A stretch of DNA of 11,050 nt from an uncultured Muribaculum sp. (GTDB lineage: Bacteria > Bacteroidota > Bacteroidia > Bacteroidales > Muribaculaceae), in assembly GCA_910587665.1 (NCBI GenBank), contig CAJUMZ010000037.1, forward strand, positions 1-11,050. The letters are read 5' to 3'. Positions 1-8,403 of this stretch are shown piece after piece (the stretch's first letter is position 1; each line of letters begins with the position of its first letter). The position numbers were made by a program, and so were the translations under genes. The notes beneath the pieces were generated by a model, which searched no databases, was not told the DNA's origin, and saw only the letters and a list, made by a program, of their open reading frames with translations.

Positions 1-1145
1 GCCGTTTTGCGGGGCATCCCGCCTATACTATCCATCGGCGCATATATTCGGTGGGCGGCAACGGAATAACGTCGCCACGCGACATACGCCCCGCCGCCAA
101 CCGCTCGGTGAATACGATATTTATTGTCGACGAGGCTTCGATGATAGGAGCCGATTCCGGTGCCGGCAATCTGCTTGAGCATCTTATCCATTACGTATAT
201 TCCGGTGTAAACTGCAAACTGATTCTGCTTGGCGATACCGCCCAGTTGCCCCCCGTGGGGTGTGAGGAAAGTCCGGCGATGAGCGCAAAGACGCTTCATG
301 CCGAGGGGCTGAGGGTGACGCGCGCCATATTGACCGCCACCGTTAGGCAGGCTTCCGACTCCGGCATACTTTACAATGCCACATGGCTCCGAAAGGCGAT
401 GCGTAAGGAGCCGCTCCCTGTGCCACGGCTTACGGCTACACCTTTCGACGACGTGCATGTCACCGACGGGGAGGAACTTGAGGATTCCCTTAATGCCGCT
501 TATTCTGCCGATGGAGTGGGGGAGACAATACTTGTGACGCGTTCCAATATGCGTGCGACCCGCTTTAATCTCGCCATCAGGGCGCGAATACTCGGCTATG
601 AAGAGGAACTATGCCGTGACGACCGCCTGCTGATAGGTAAAAACAATTATTATTGGACCCGTGAGGTGAAAGGCGTGGACTTTATCGCCAACGGCGACGC
701 CGCTGTGGTTGAAAAGGTAATGGGCACGGAGACCCGTTACGGATTCCGTTTTGCCGATGTCATGCTCAGGCTGCCCGACCGTGACCTGTCGATTGAATGC
801 AAGATACTCCTTGACACGCTTGTCAATGATGCGGCTACCTTGTCGCGCACGGAGATGGCCGAACTTTATGAGCGCATTGTCGCTGACGGAGATCCCAACC
901 TGTCGGCTGCAACGCGTGCCGCAGAGGCTATGAAAAGCCCATATTTCAATGCCTTGCAGGTGAAATACGGCTATGCGGTGACATGCCATAAGGCGCAGGG
1001 CGGACAGTGGCGCAACGTCTATGTTGACCTCGGCTATATTCCCCCCGAATCCATCGGCATGGAGTTTTATCGGTGGCTCTATACCGCGATTACCCGTGCC
1101 ACGTCGCATCTTTATCTTGTCAATCCGTCAATAGACGTAAAATAG
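1..1145 (+). CDS. RecD-like superfamily 1 DNA helicase, C-terminal part (5' end outside window)
   Basis: This is an ATP-dependent DNA helicase of the RecD/AAA_30 type, acting on DNA in the cytoplasm. The reading frame is open from base 3 and enters from the left edge. A GTG at 51 is internal, because the codons before it (AGHPAYTIHRRIYS) already match the family. Visible motifs are motif II DEASM at 129-143, motif III GDTAQLPPVG at about 234-263, motif V YAVTCHKAQGGQW at about 972-1010, and motif VI YRWLYTAITRA at about 1068-1100. Motifs V and VI belong to the UvrD_C_2-like 2A domain. The Walker A loop must lie upstream, outside the window; from my memory of Bacteroides homologues of about 470 residues, roughly 75-90 residues are missing. 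The gene ends in TAG with no clear terminator. Its exact role (repair or recombination) cannot be read from sequence. The family call is secure; equivalence to RecBCD RecD is not implied, as no RecB or RecC is present. Confidence 0.9.
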   Translation, partial: RFAGHPAYTIHRRIYSVGGNGITSPRDIRPAANRSVNTIFIVDEASMIGADSGAGNLLEHLIHYVYSGVNCKLILLGDTAQLPPVGCEESPAMSAKTLHAEGLRVTRAILTATVRQASDSGILYNATWLRKAMRKEPLPVPRLTATPFDDVHVTDGEELEDSLNAAYSADGVGETILVTRSNMRATRFNLAIRARILGYEEELCRDDRLLIGKNNYYWTREVKGVDFIANGDAAVVEKVMGTETRYGFRFADVMLRLPDRDLSIECKILLDTLVNDAATLSRTEMAELYERIVADGDPNLSAATRAAEAMKSPYFNALQVKYGYAVTCHKAQGGQWRNVYVDLGYIPPESIGMEFYRWLYTAITRATSHLYLVNPSIDVK

Positions 1146-1196
1146 GGTTACAAAAATGTTACATGCAATGCCGTTTTAATTCTTATTGTAAATATA

Positions 1197-1219
1197 TTTG
1201 AGGAATATTGCTATCTTTG
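1197..1219 (+). promoter_or_regulatory. Probable Bacteroidetes-type promoter for the histidine kinase gene
   Basis: TATCTTTG at 1212-1219 fits the Bacteroidetes -7 consensus TAnnTTTG exactly. A TTTG lies at 1197-1200 but is only 11 bases away, closer than the usual 19-21. A TTG at 1186-1188 is 23 bases away. The -33 element is therefore uncertain. Transcription would start near 1226 and leave a leader of about 50 bases. The -7 box is seen directly; promoter activity is inferred. Confidence 0.55.
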
Positions 1220-1238
1220 TGTTTTTGAGAAATACAGG

Positions 1239-1273
1239 TACCTAATATTGTAACTTAACCTAAAATACCTAAT
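1239..1273 (+). repeat. Direct repeat TACCTAAT in the leader of the histidine kinase gene
   Basis: TACCTAAT occurs at 1239-1246 and again at 1266-1273, 27 bases apart, in the short leader before the kinase start. The second copy overlaps an ATG-TAA start-stop pair at 1272-1277, just before the real ATG at 1279. The repeats could bind a regulator or be chance in AT-rich DNA. I know of no named element that they match. Confidence 0.3.
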
Positions 1274-1278
1274 GTAAA

Positions 1279-3375
1279 ATGGTCAGGATTTTAATCGTTC
1301 TTTTGTCGCTTATTGCCGTCTCTGAGGTGTCGGCATCGACTCCTGACGAAAAAAGGGCTGCGACCGATTCCTTATGGCGAGTGCTTGCGCGAACGAGAAA
1401 TCCTAACGACAGTATAGCCACATTGTATGACCTCTACGATATCTCGGAGCGCGCCATGAAGTCTGATGTCGGCATGATTATCTACGACGTGGCGGCTCGT
1501 ACGGGAAATATCGACGTGCAGCTTGACATACTCCGCAACAATACCAATATCAATGTAAGTTCCGACTCTATAATGGCTCGCTACCAGAGTCTTGCCGAGT
1601 CTCTGCCCGAAAGCGAGGATCGTGAGGAAACTCTAACGTTCATTATAATCAACCGCTTGTCTTACAAATATCGTGGTGCGGGAGAAGATGAGCGTCAAAA
1701 GATAATGACAGAACTTATAAAGAGATATGAGCGTGGCGGAGAGGAAGATCTGCAAGGTAAAATCCGACGGCTTTATGAGCTTTGCGTGTGCCTCGGCATT
1801 TCTGCGCAGGGCGATCTGTATGTCGAGTATATGGAAAAACTCGGCGAGCTGGTCGCTAAACTGCCACATGACACGAGCCATGCCATAAGAAATATGTATC
1901 TTACACAACTGGCGATAATCGAGTCATACAACGGCCGGTATCTTCAGTCGGTGAATGCCGACAAGGAACTGCTGAAGGAGATCGAGCTGTTGAAGCGTAT
2001 CTATAAGAGTAAAAACAGAAAGTTCCGCAACTATGATGTCAACGAGTATGTGTGCTATACCCGTCTGCTTGGTAATTTCCCTGCGCTTCACCCTGACGAG
2101 ATTGAACGCTATTATAAGGCGATACAGGAAATATCGGCGCGTAACAATGATGTGGCAAGGGATCTTGCGAGAAATCAGCGTGCCACTATCTATTACCTTA
2201 TGGCTACGCGGCGTTACGCCGAGGTGCTCCCCATCTTGAAAGAGCAGGTTGTCATTGATAGAAATCGACGTTATTTGCGTCAATATTTTAAGTTTATGAA
2301 TGAGGCGGCGGAGGCTGTCGGTGATCAGGAGACACAGCTGTATGCCTCAAAATCATACAATCGCGAGCTTGAGACATATTTGCACAACGAGGCTATATCA
2401 CGCTATAAGGAGTTGCAGATTTTGTATGATGTGTCGGAATTGAAATCCGCTCGTGCCCAGTTGCAGATTGAAAAGCAGGCTTCGGAGCATGAATGGCACT
2501 ATAAGATGCTCATTTTCTCATGGATTGCATTCGTAGTGCTTATTGTGCTTTTGGTTGTGTTGATCTTTATGTATGTCAGGAGCCGCAAGCTTGCAGTCAC
2601 TCTTGAGCAGTCCAAGGTCAGGCTTCAGAATGAAAAAAAGAATCTTCTTGAAGCTCAGGAAGAACTTATTCAGGCGCGTGACCAGGCAGAACAGGCTAAC
2701 AGGACTCAGACCCAGTTTATCCAGAACATGCGTCATGAGATACTTACCCCGCTTAATGCCATCACCGGATTTTCCCAGCTGATAGCTGACTCCGCACCCG
2801 AGAACATGCGCGGGGAGATGGATCGTTATTCAGAGATAATTGCCGCCAATGGAGAACTCTTGCGTACCTTGGTAAATAATGTGCTTGATATATCCCAGAT
2901 GGAAAACGGTGAGATAAAGCTGTCGCGTCAGGCTGTGTCATTGCGTCAATTATGTACACTTTGTGTCACAAACATGTCGACTAAGGCAAAACCCGGGGTG
3001 GTGATGACGTTTGACGATAAACTTGACAGCGATTTTGTGCTATATACCGATTCTGCCCGTGTTGAGCAGGTGCTTAACAATTTCCTCTCCAACGCCATCA
3101 AATATACCGACAAAGGGACAATAAGGCTCAGCTATGAAATAGATGAGGCGCGAAAAGAGGTGATATTTTCGGTCACCGATACCGGCATAGGAGTCCCGGA
3201 GGGTAAGGAAGAGATGATTTTTGAGCGTTTTGTCAAACTTAGCCGTTACCAGAACGGTACGGGACTCGGATTGCATATATGCCGCTTTGTCGCTGAAATG
3301 CTTGGCGGGAGAGTAAGTGTTGACAAGTCTTATAACGCGGGCGCACGCTTCCTTTTCGTTCTTCCCATTGACTGA
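1279..3375 (+). CDS. TPR-type membrane sensor histidine kinase
   Basis: This is a two-component sensor kinase of 698 residues anchored in the inner membrane. Domains in order: a Sec signal peptide (residues 1-19, cleavage after VSA); a periplasmic, mostly helical region of about 385 residues that looks like degenerate tetratricopeptide repeats; one transmembrane helix (about 411-433); a charged coiled coil (about 440-480); a HisKA dimerisation domain with phosphoacceptor His486 in MRHEILTPLNAI; and a HATPase_c domain with N box Asn605 (NNFLSNAIKY), G1 box DTGIG from Asp634, and G2 box GTGLGL from Gly660. The H box lacks the usual SHEIRTPLN serine and arginine. It ends without a receiver or DNA-binding domain, so it is a classical, non-hybrid kinase. 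No response regulator gene is in the window. ATG 1279 gives the signal peptide directly. The downstream exporter operon converges on it with 11 bases between, so they are not co-transcribed. The signal sensed is unknown. Confidence 0.92.
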   Translation: MVRILIVLLSLIAVSEVSASTPDEKRAATDSLWRVLARTRNPNDSIATLYDLYDISERAMKSDVGMIIYDVAARTGNIDVQLDILRNNTNINVSSDSIMARYQSLAESLPESEDREETLTFIIINRLSYKYRGAGEDERQKIMTELIKRYERGGEEDLQGKIRRLYELCVCLGISAQGDLYVEYMEKLGELVAKLPHDTSHAIRNMYLTQLAIIESYNGRYLQSVNADKELLKEIELLKRIYKSKNRKFRNYDVNEYVCYTRLLGNFPALHPDEIERYYKAIQEISARNNDVARDLARNQRATIYYLMATRRYAEVLPILKEQVVIDRNRRYLRQYFKFMNEAAEAVGDQETQLYASKSYNRELETYLHNEAISRYKELQILYDVSELKSARAQLQIEKQASEHEWHYKMLIFSWIAFVVLIVLLVVLIFMYVRSRKLAVTLEQSKVRLQNEKKNLLEAQEELIQARDQAEQANRTQTQFIQNMRHEILTPLNAITGFSQLIADSAPENMRGEMDRYSEIIAANGELLRTLVNNVLDISQMENGEIKLSRQAVSLRQLCTLCVTNMSTKAKPGVVMTFDDKLDSDFVLYTDSARVEQVLNNFLSNAIKYTDKGTIRLSYEIDEARKEVIFSVTDTGIGVPEGKEEMIFERFVKLSRYQNGTGLGLHICRFVAEMLGGRVSVDKSYNAGARFLFVLPID

Positions 3376-3386
3376 CGCCAACTGCT

Positions 3387-4604
3387 TTAAGGCACTGACG
3401 GCACGTTGTAGTGACGCAAGTCGCGATGATGACACCATTTTTCGATAATCACCGCGATGAAGAAGTAGGCTATGGTCAATGCCCAGAGCATCAAGTAAGG
3501 CGTTGACATCAGGCCGAGCGAAGCGCCGTTGGAATTGATACCGATAAACCCTTCCACACCCCATGTCGCCGGAACGAGGCTGCTTAGCATAAACCATCCG
3601 TCGCTCATCGCGGGGCGCGGCCATGTGAGTCCGGAAAGGAATAAAAACAGTAATGAGGTGAATACAAATACCAGGAATGAGCTCTCTCTCTCCACTACAA
3701 ACGGGCGCAGCATCTGTCCCAGGAATGTTGCGGCGAGAATCATCGGTAGTATGAATGCGAGGTAGTCAAGCGGATTGCCGATATGTGGCAAGCTGAACAT
3801 AACGGGTATATAGTGGAGTATATATATGGTCAGCGGCGCATAGATGGTGAGGTAGCACAGGCTTTTCCCAAGGAGGCTTGCCGACATGGGACCGGGAATC
3901 TCTTCCGGGTCTATGCCCCTGTTTTTGCGGCGGCGTTCGCTACTGCCTCCGCCGAGCATCAGCACGCCGAGTATCAGGCTTTGCTGAAGTATAAGCACCA
4001 CGATTCCGATCATAACGAATGACGCGAAGCCTTGTGTCACGTCACCGAGAAAAAAGGATTCGGTATCTACTGTTTCTCCTACTGCAGTGGATAGAAGTGC
4101 CGCAGGGGAATAGTCGATCTTCTTGGTGCGTATGTCAGAGCCAAGCTGTAGCGATACATCTGTCGTCGAGAGCAGGATGCTCTTGTAGCGCAGCAGAAGG
4201 CTCATGTCGCAATAGATCGGTACTACGGCTTGTTCGTTTCTCCCTATTTTGCGTGAGTAGTCGGCGGGGATTTTCATAATTCCATAGACCTTGCGCTCTT
4301 TCATCCAGGTTTTTGCCTCTTCAAGGTCGGAAGCGTAGCCTGCGATCTCTGTGTAGGGCGATGCGTCGATCATACGCGTAAATTGCCGGCTGTCGGCTGT
4401 GCGGCAGTTGTCAACTACGGCTACAGGCACGTCGTAGACTATCTCCGGATTGTAGATAAGTGTATATACAATTGGATAAGCGAGGGGAAGCCCTATAAAG
4501 AAGAGCACTACTCCGAGATCGGAAAACACCAGCCGGTACTCCTTTATCCACACTTTGAACAGGGTGGACCACCATATCTTTATATTGTCTAAAATCTTTT
4601 TCAT
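3387..4604 (-). CDS. ABC-2-type membrane permease (second of the pair, last gene of the export operon)
   Basis: This is an integral inner membrane protein of 405 residues in the ABC2_membrane_3 group (the YbhR/YbhS/YhgE kind). Layout is typical: a cytoplasmic N-terminus, one transmembrane helix (about 33-51), a large extracytoplasmic domain (about 52-190, with PVAVVDN and VYGIMKIP), then five helices at about 193-218, 248-271, 279-299, 309-328 and 369-387. A basic cytoplasmic loop SSERRRKNRG lies at 221-230. There is no Walker motif, so it is not an ATPase. I chose ATG at 4604; an in-frame GTG at 4610 would add two residues, and neither has a clear ribosome binding site. It starts 13 bases after the stop of its paralogue, so the two are very likely co-translated and form a heterodimer. 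The substrate is unknown. Phage-infection-protein (YhgE/Pip) relatives have a similar layout and also lack a dedicated ATPase. Confidence 0.88.
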   Translation of the reverse strand: MKKILDNIKIWWSTLFKVWIKEYRLVFSDLGVVLFFIGLPLAYPIVYTLIYNPEIVYDVPVAVVDNCRTADSRQFTRMIDASPYTEIAGYASDLEEAKTWMKERKVYGIMKIPADYSRKIGRNEQAVVPIYCDMSLLLRYKSILLSTTDVSLQLGSDIRTKKIDYSPAALLSTAVGETVDTESFFLGDVTQGFASFVMIGIVVLILQQSLILGVLMLGGGSSERRRKNRGIDPEEIPGPMSASLLGKSLCYLTIYAPLTIYILHYIPVMFSLPHIGNPLDYLAFILPMILAATFLGQMLRPFVVERESSFLVFVFTSLLFLFLSGLTWPRPAMSDGWFMLSSLVPATWGVEGFIGINSNGASLGLMSTPYLMLWALTIAYFFIAVIIEKWCHHRDLRHYNVPSVP

Positions 4605-4617
4605 AATCACGGAATCA

Positions 4618-5790
4618 TCAAGGGATGTACACTGGATTCAAGCTGTATCGTTTCAACTTCCAGAGCATGCCCATCGGGGCGAGCAGGAAGAGTATAAGCA
4701 CGATATATTCCCAGCGACAGTAGTATATCTCGAACCCGTTGAGTGCCACATTGGTGTAAATCAGGAAGTAGTGGCGCGCCGGAATCAGATAGGAGAATAT
4801 ACCGATTGCGGGATACATGTCTTCAACCGGAAACGAAAAACCGCCGATGGAGAACGAAAGTATGCCGAGAAGGGAGAGGATTGACAGTGCAAAACGCAGA
4901 TTGGGAATCATACAGGAGATAAGCAGTGCGAATGCCTGGCTTGCCGCAACCATCAGCAGCATTGCTGCTATCATGTTGAGCAGGTTGCCGTTGAGGGGGA
5001 AATCCCAGAACCCGTACATCATAGCCTGCATTGCCAGTCCGGTCAGTGAGAAGATGACAAACTGCGGGATCAGTTTGCCGGCACATGCGATGGTAACCGA
5101 GCCACCGGCATCTTTGATCCATTGTACCGATGTGCCTCGTTTTATTTCCTGTAATAAAGAGAATGCAGTCACCTGAAAGATTATCAGCTGGAGGAGGCAT
5201 GGCAGGAATGAATTGCTCAGATATATCGAATAGTTAAGCCAGGGGTTGCCTATTGTGTGCTCTTGAGTGACAACCGGTTGCATGAGGTTGCCTACGAGCC
5301 CTTCGTTGAGACCCGCTCCTACGAGTGTGGTCATCACTATCGAGCCTGAGGTGGTGACTGCTGTCTGTTTGAACGATTTAAACGAGAGTGTGCCAGGTAT
5401 AAAATAAGCCATGTTGCAGTAGTAGGTTATGGCGGTCTCTCTTCCTGCCTCGGCATCGGCTTGAAAATCACGCGGTATCATGAAGAAGCCGAAGATTTTG
5501 GCACTTTTGAGTAGCTCCATCGCCTCGGCGTAGCTTGTCGGGCGGTATTGCAGGTCGACAAGTTCGGATGCACCGAGATTGCGCGCCACATTGCGTGACA
5601 CCGGCGTATTGTCAAGGTCAACAACAGCCGCAGGTGTCTTCAGCGGTAATCCCTCCGTCATAAAGTCAAGGAAGAAAAATGTGCAGAAGAGCGGCACACC
5701 TACCATCGTGATCAGGTAGATAGGGCGGCTTACAAGCTGCCTTATACCGTCGACAATGGCGTGTTTTAATGCTGACCAGTTGAAATTCAT
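4618..5790 (-). CDS. ABC-2-type membrane permease (first of the pair)
   Basis: This is an inner membrane permease of 390 residues, paralogous to the gene that follows it. Transmembrane helix 1 is at about 23-43, followed by an extracytoplasmic domain (AAVVDLDNTPVSRNVARN, then IFGFFMIPRDF and YYCNM). A helical membrane half starts near 190 and contains the family-like PARHYF motif close to the C-terminus. It shares with its partner the AVVD stretch, the FG-x-(M)-IP stretch and a YC(D/N)M stretch at equivalent places, pointing to an old duplication. The ATG at 5790 is the natural start and places helix 1 correctly. The gap to the upstream adaptor gene is 32 bases. The pair would form the membrane channel under the adaptor and TolC-like protein. 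No ATP-binding site is present. The transported substrate cannot be read from sequence; drugs, bile salts or lipids are all possible. Confidence 0.88.
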   Translation of the reverse strand: MNFNWSALKHAIVDGIRQLVSRPIYLITMVGVPLFCTFFFLDFMTEGLPLKTPAAVVDLDNTPVSRNVARNLGASELVDLQYRPTSYAEAMELLKSAKIFGFFMIPRDFQADAEAGRETAITYYCNMAYFIPGTLSFKSFKQTAVTTSGSIVMTTLVGAGLNEGLVGNLMQPVVTQEHTIGNPWLNYSIYLSNSFLPCLLQLIIFQVTAFSLLQEIKRGTSVQWIKDAGGSVTIACAGKLIPQFVIFSLTGLAMQAMMYGFWDFPLNGNLLNMIAAMLLMVAASQAFALLISCMIPNLRFALSILSLLGILSFSIGGFSFPVEDMYPAIGIFSYLIPARHYFLIYTNVALNGFEIYYCRWEYIVLILFLLAPMGMLWKLKRYSLNPVYIP

Positions 5791-5822
5791 GACTGTTGCT
5801 GTCTTATGGTTTATTTCTCTGT

Positions 5823-6848
5823 TTATTTATTGGGTGCGTCATAGATCACTGACATGCCGGGACGCAGATCGGGCAGGTCTTCTGTCGGGCGCGCCTTGAT
5901 CTGGAACGTGCGGCTGTCCCATTCGCCGGTTGCCTTGGTTGAGCGCCATATGGCATACGTGCCCATATCGCGGATATAATATACCGTCGCTTTCACCTTT
6001 TTTTTGTCGAGCGCAGGGATCATGATTTCGATCTCTTTTCCCATGGGGAGATCGTTGAGCAGCTCTTCGCGCACATTGAATGTGACCCACTTGTCGGATA
6101 TCTTCACAAGGTTCATTATCGGCGTGCCGAGCGATACAAGCTCTCCCTCATGGGGATAGATGATGTCGATCTCTCCGTCGGCTGGTGCCGTGAGATATTG
6201 ATCCTGTAGAAGTGCCTCCACTTCCATCACGCTACCCTGGGCGGCGTCTACGAGGGCTTTGGAGCTTGCCTTGTCTTCTGACTGGGCACCCTCTTTTGCC
6301 ATCATGTACTGGCTCTTTGCAGCGCTTTCGCCCGATACGGCGGCTGTATAGGCGGCATATGCCTCATCGCGTTTCTGTGCCGACACTACATCCTGTTTGA
6401 AGAGTGATTCCATACGGTTGTAAGTCTTTTCCGCTATATTTTTTGCGGCGATCGCCTGTTGCCAGAGGTCATAGGCGCTCTGCACGACCTGCTTACGGGT
6501 ACCGGCATCTATTTTTTTGTTTTGTGCGGCTGCGGCATCCTTCATGGCTTCGGCCTGATATAGTTTGGCGTCAGCAACGGAAGAGTGTATGTGTACAAGG
6601 GTGTCGCCCGCTTTAACTTGCTGTCCCTCGCTGACGTAAAACTCCATCACGCGACCCGGTAGTTTGCCTGATATGCGCACGGAGGTGGCTTCAGCCTGTC
6701 CTTCGACGATTTGCGACTTCGGCTTCAGAAACAGAAATCCGATGAGCGCGAGCAACGCTACTGCTATTACCACAATTACGAGTGTGCCTACAAGGGCATT
6801 CTCTTTTTTAGTGGTGACTTGTCCTGATGATTGATCTATGTTTGCCAT
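5823..6848 (-). CDS. HlyD/EmrA-family periplasmic adaptor (membrane fusion protein)
   Basis: This 341-residue protein links the inner membrane permeases to the outer membrane channel. It has a short cytoplasmic tail, a transmembrane anchor at about 18-41, the first half of a biotinyl-lipoyl-like fold (about 50-86, with GKLPGRV and VSEGQQVKAGDTL), a long alanine- and lysine-rich alpha-helical hairpin (about 90-210), the second lipoyl half (LTAPADGEIDIIYPHEGELV), and a C-terminal beta-barrel with RPGMSV near the end. There is no lipobox, so it is anchored by its helix, unlike lipoprotein adaptors such as AcrA. ATG 6848 lies 16 bases after the stop of the TolC-like gene, consistent with a single transcript. 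The gene order channel-adaptor-permease-permease recalls E. coli ybhGFSR, except that the ATPase gene (ybhF) has no counterpart here. Confidence 0.92.
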   Translation of the reverse strand: MANIDQSSGQVTTKKENALVGTLVIVVIAVALLALIGFLFLKPKSQIVEGQAEATSVRISGKLPGRVMEFYVSEGQQVKAGDTLVHIHSSVADAKLYQAEAMKDAAAAQNKKIDAGTRKQVVQSAYDLWQQAIAAKNIAEKTYNRMESLFKQDVVSAQKRDEAYAAYTAAVSGESAAKSQYMMAKEGAQSEDKASSKALVDAAQGSVMEVEALLQDQYLTAPADGEIDIIYPHEGELVSLGTPIMNLVKISDKWVTFNVREELLNDLPMGKEIEIMIPALDKKKVKATVYYIRDMGTYAIWRSTKATGEWDSRTFQIKARPTEDLPDLRPGMSVIYDAPNK

Positions 6849-6864
6849 ATCCTAATGCTGTTTA

Positions 6865-8343
6865 CTATTTATCTGTATTATAATAAGTCTCATAATCCAT
6901 TGTACCGAGTACCTTCGATAGGTAGACGCGACACAGATTGACGTCGATTTCGGCGTCGATATTCTCGGAGTTTGCCTTAAGCCATGCAGTCTGCGCTTCC
7001 ATGACATTGTCGGTGGTCGATACCCCTTCCTTGAATCCGAGCTGTGCCTGACGCAGGTTTTCATCAGCCTTTGTCAGGTTGGATTGTGTCATGGCGTAGG
7101 TTTTCATTGCCTCACGTGCCTTGAATGCCGCCTGGCTCACCTGAAGTTCTATCTTTTCTTTGGCGTCTTCGAGCTGAAGCTTCATTATGTTGACATCGGT
7201 CTTGGCAGCGCGGTATTTATTGTAGTTGCCTCCCCAGTGCCATATAGGTATGGTTAGCATCGCGCCTACTGAAAACGCTCCGTTGAATTTCTTTTTGAAG
7301 CCGTCATACATGTTGGGGTTGGAGAACGAGTATGCTCCAACGAGCGCAAGATTAGGCAGCATGGATGATAATGCGACCTTGCTCTTTTCGCCGGCTATTT
7401 TCACTCCCAGTTCAAGCGCGTGCAGGTCGGGGCGGCGGGAGTAGACGTCGCTCATGTTGTAGGCTGTGGCGATCGGCTCGGGGTCGGGGCGGTCGGTCTC
7501 CTCATCCTCAAGGTGCATGTCGGCGTTGACGGGGAGTCCGCAAAGCTGTGCGAGAGCCATGCGCGACAAGGTAAGCCCGTTTTCCACTTTCACCAGGTCG
7601 ACATTTGCCGAGTTTAGCTTGACATCGACTGTGAGCAGGTCACTTCGGGTGGCGACTCCCTCGTTGATCATTGCCTGCACATTGTTGTGGAGTGTGTCGA
7701 GGAGCGCTACATAGCTTGTGGCAAGCTCATGCTTGGCATTGAGTGACACAACCTGCCAATAGGCCGCATCGACAGCATATATTATGTCTTCGGCGCTGTT
7801 GTCGTGTAATGAGCGGGCAAGCTCTTCGGCATATTTGGTGATCTTGTTCATAGCCACGATCTTGCCTCCCATGTAGATGGGCTGTGTAAGGGTGACCGCA
7901 CCGAAAAACACGTTGTGGATGTCATAGGTCATTGCATCTTTGGGAAGATATGCCACATTCTTGGGGATATACTCACCGTTGGGACCTTTTACCGGAATTC
8001 CGTCGGGCCCGGTCACAAGGTCAAAACTATAGCCCTTGCCATCAAAAGTCTGCACCGGCAGATGCTGGTCTGAGTCAAATATTGACAGATTTTTCTGATT
8101 GTAGGTATAACCCCCTGCAAAGTCTATTGACGGCAGGTAAGCGGCAAATGCTTCTTTTTTCTGGTAGCCCGCCGCTTTGATCTGTTCGGCTTTGATGCGC
8201 ATCTGCTTGTTGTTGGCGACCGCCATCGCCCGGCATGAGTCAAGCGAGTAGGTGCCCGGGACATCGGCTTGTCCTTGTGCGCCTGCTGCGACGCTATACA
8301 ATAAAGTGCAGCAAAGTAATGACTTTAGTCTGGATATCAACAT
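6865..8343 (-). CDS. TolC-family outer membrane efflux protein
   Basis: This 492-residue protein is the outer membrane exit channel and first gene of the export operon. A Sec signal peptide is visible (about residues 1-24, hydrophobic core LLCCTLLYSVAAG, then AQGQA). Two OEP-type repeats follow, one at about 35-240 and one at about 270-480. Each has a beta-strand part (for example FAGGYTYNQKN and VGAYSFSN) and long amphipathic coiled-coil helices (for example the stretch around LRQAQLGFKEGVSTTDNVMEAQTAW). The motif GVxTxxDxL/NV occurs in both halves (GVATRSDLLTVDV and GVSTTDNVMEAQ), as expected for TolC homologues, which assemble as trimers. No lipobox follows the signal, so it is probably not lipid-anchored. 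A loop of about 40 residues after the first strand (around FDGKGYSFDLVTGPDG) is rich in glycine and proline and is probably surface exposed. The start is fixed by the signal peptide. It is divergent from the YeiH-like gene. Confidence 0.93.
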   Translation of the reverse strand: MLISRLKSLLCCTLLYSVAAGAQGQADVPGTYSLDSCRAMAVANNKQMRIKAEQIKAAGYQKKEAFAAYLPSIDFAGGYTYNQKNLSIFDSDQHLPVQTFDGKGYSFDLVTGPDGIPVKGPNGEYIPKNVAYLPKDAMTYDIHNVFFGAVTLTQPIYMGGKIVAMNKITKYAEELARSLHDNSAEDIIYAVDAAYWQVVSLNAKHELATSYVALLDTLHNNVQAMINEGVATRSDLLTVDVKLNSANVDLVKVENGLTLSRMALAQLCGLPVNADMHLEDEETDRPDPEPIATAYNMSDVYSRRPDLHALELGVKIAGEKSKVALSSMLPNLALVGAYSFSNPNMYDGFKKKFNGAFSVGAMLTIPIWHWGGNYNKYRAAKTDVNIMKLQLEDAKEKIELQVSQAAFKAREAMKTYAMTQSNLTKADENLRQAQLGFKEGVSTTDNVMEAQTAWLKANSENIDAEIDVNLCRVYLSKVLGTMDYETYYNTDK

Positions 8344-8403
8344 AATATATACCCTCGGTTGTTTATTAGTCTATATTTAATCTCCTTCAATTATTTCCGG
8401 ATG

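Noticed and set aside
51..53. GTG at 51 as the start of the helicase gene.
   Set aside because: The frame is open to the left edge and the codons before it match the helicase family; a start here would lack the ATP-binding Walker A motif.
609..1109. Long minus-strand open frame inside the helicase gene.
   Set aside because: It is antisense to strongly conserved helicase motifs and has no recognisable protein character; an overlap artefact.
3376..3400. Near-palindrome TGCTTTAAGGCA at the kinase/permease junction as a bidirectional terminator.
   Set aside because: The stem is imperfect, AT-rich in its centre and has no T-run on either side; there are only 11 bases between the two stops.
3040..3624. 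Minus-strand open frame spanning the end of the kinase gene and the end of the permease gene.
   Set aside because: It overlaps two well-supported genes, including the kinase ATP-binding motifs, and shows no domain.
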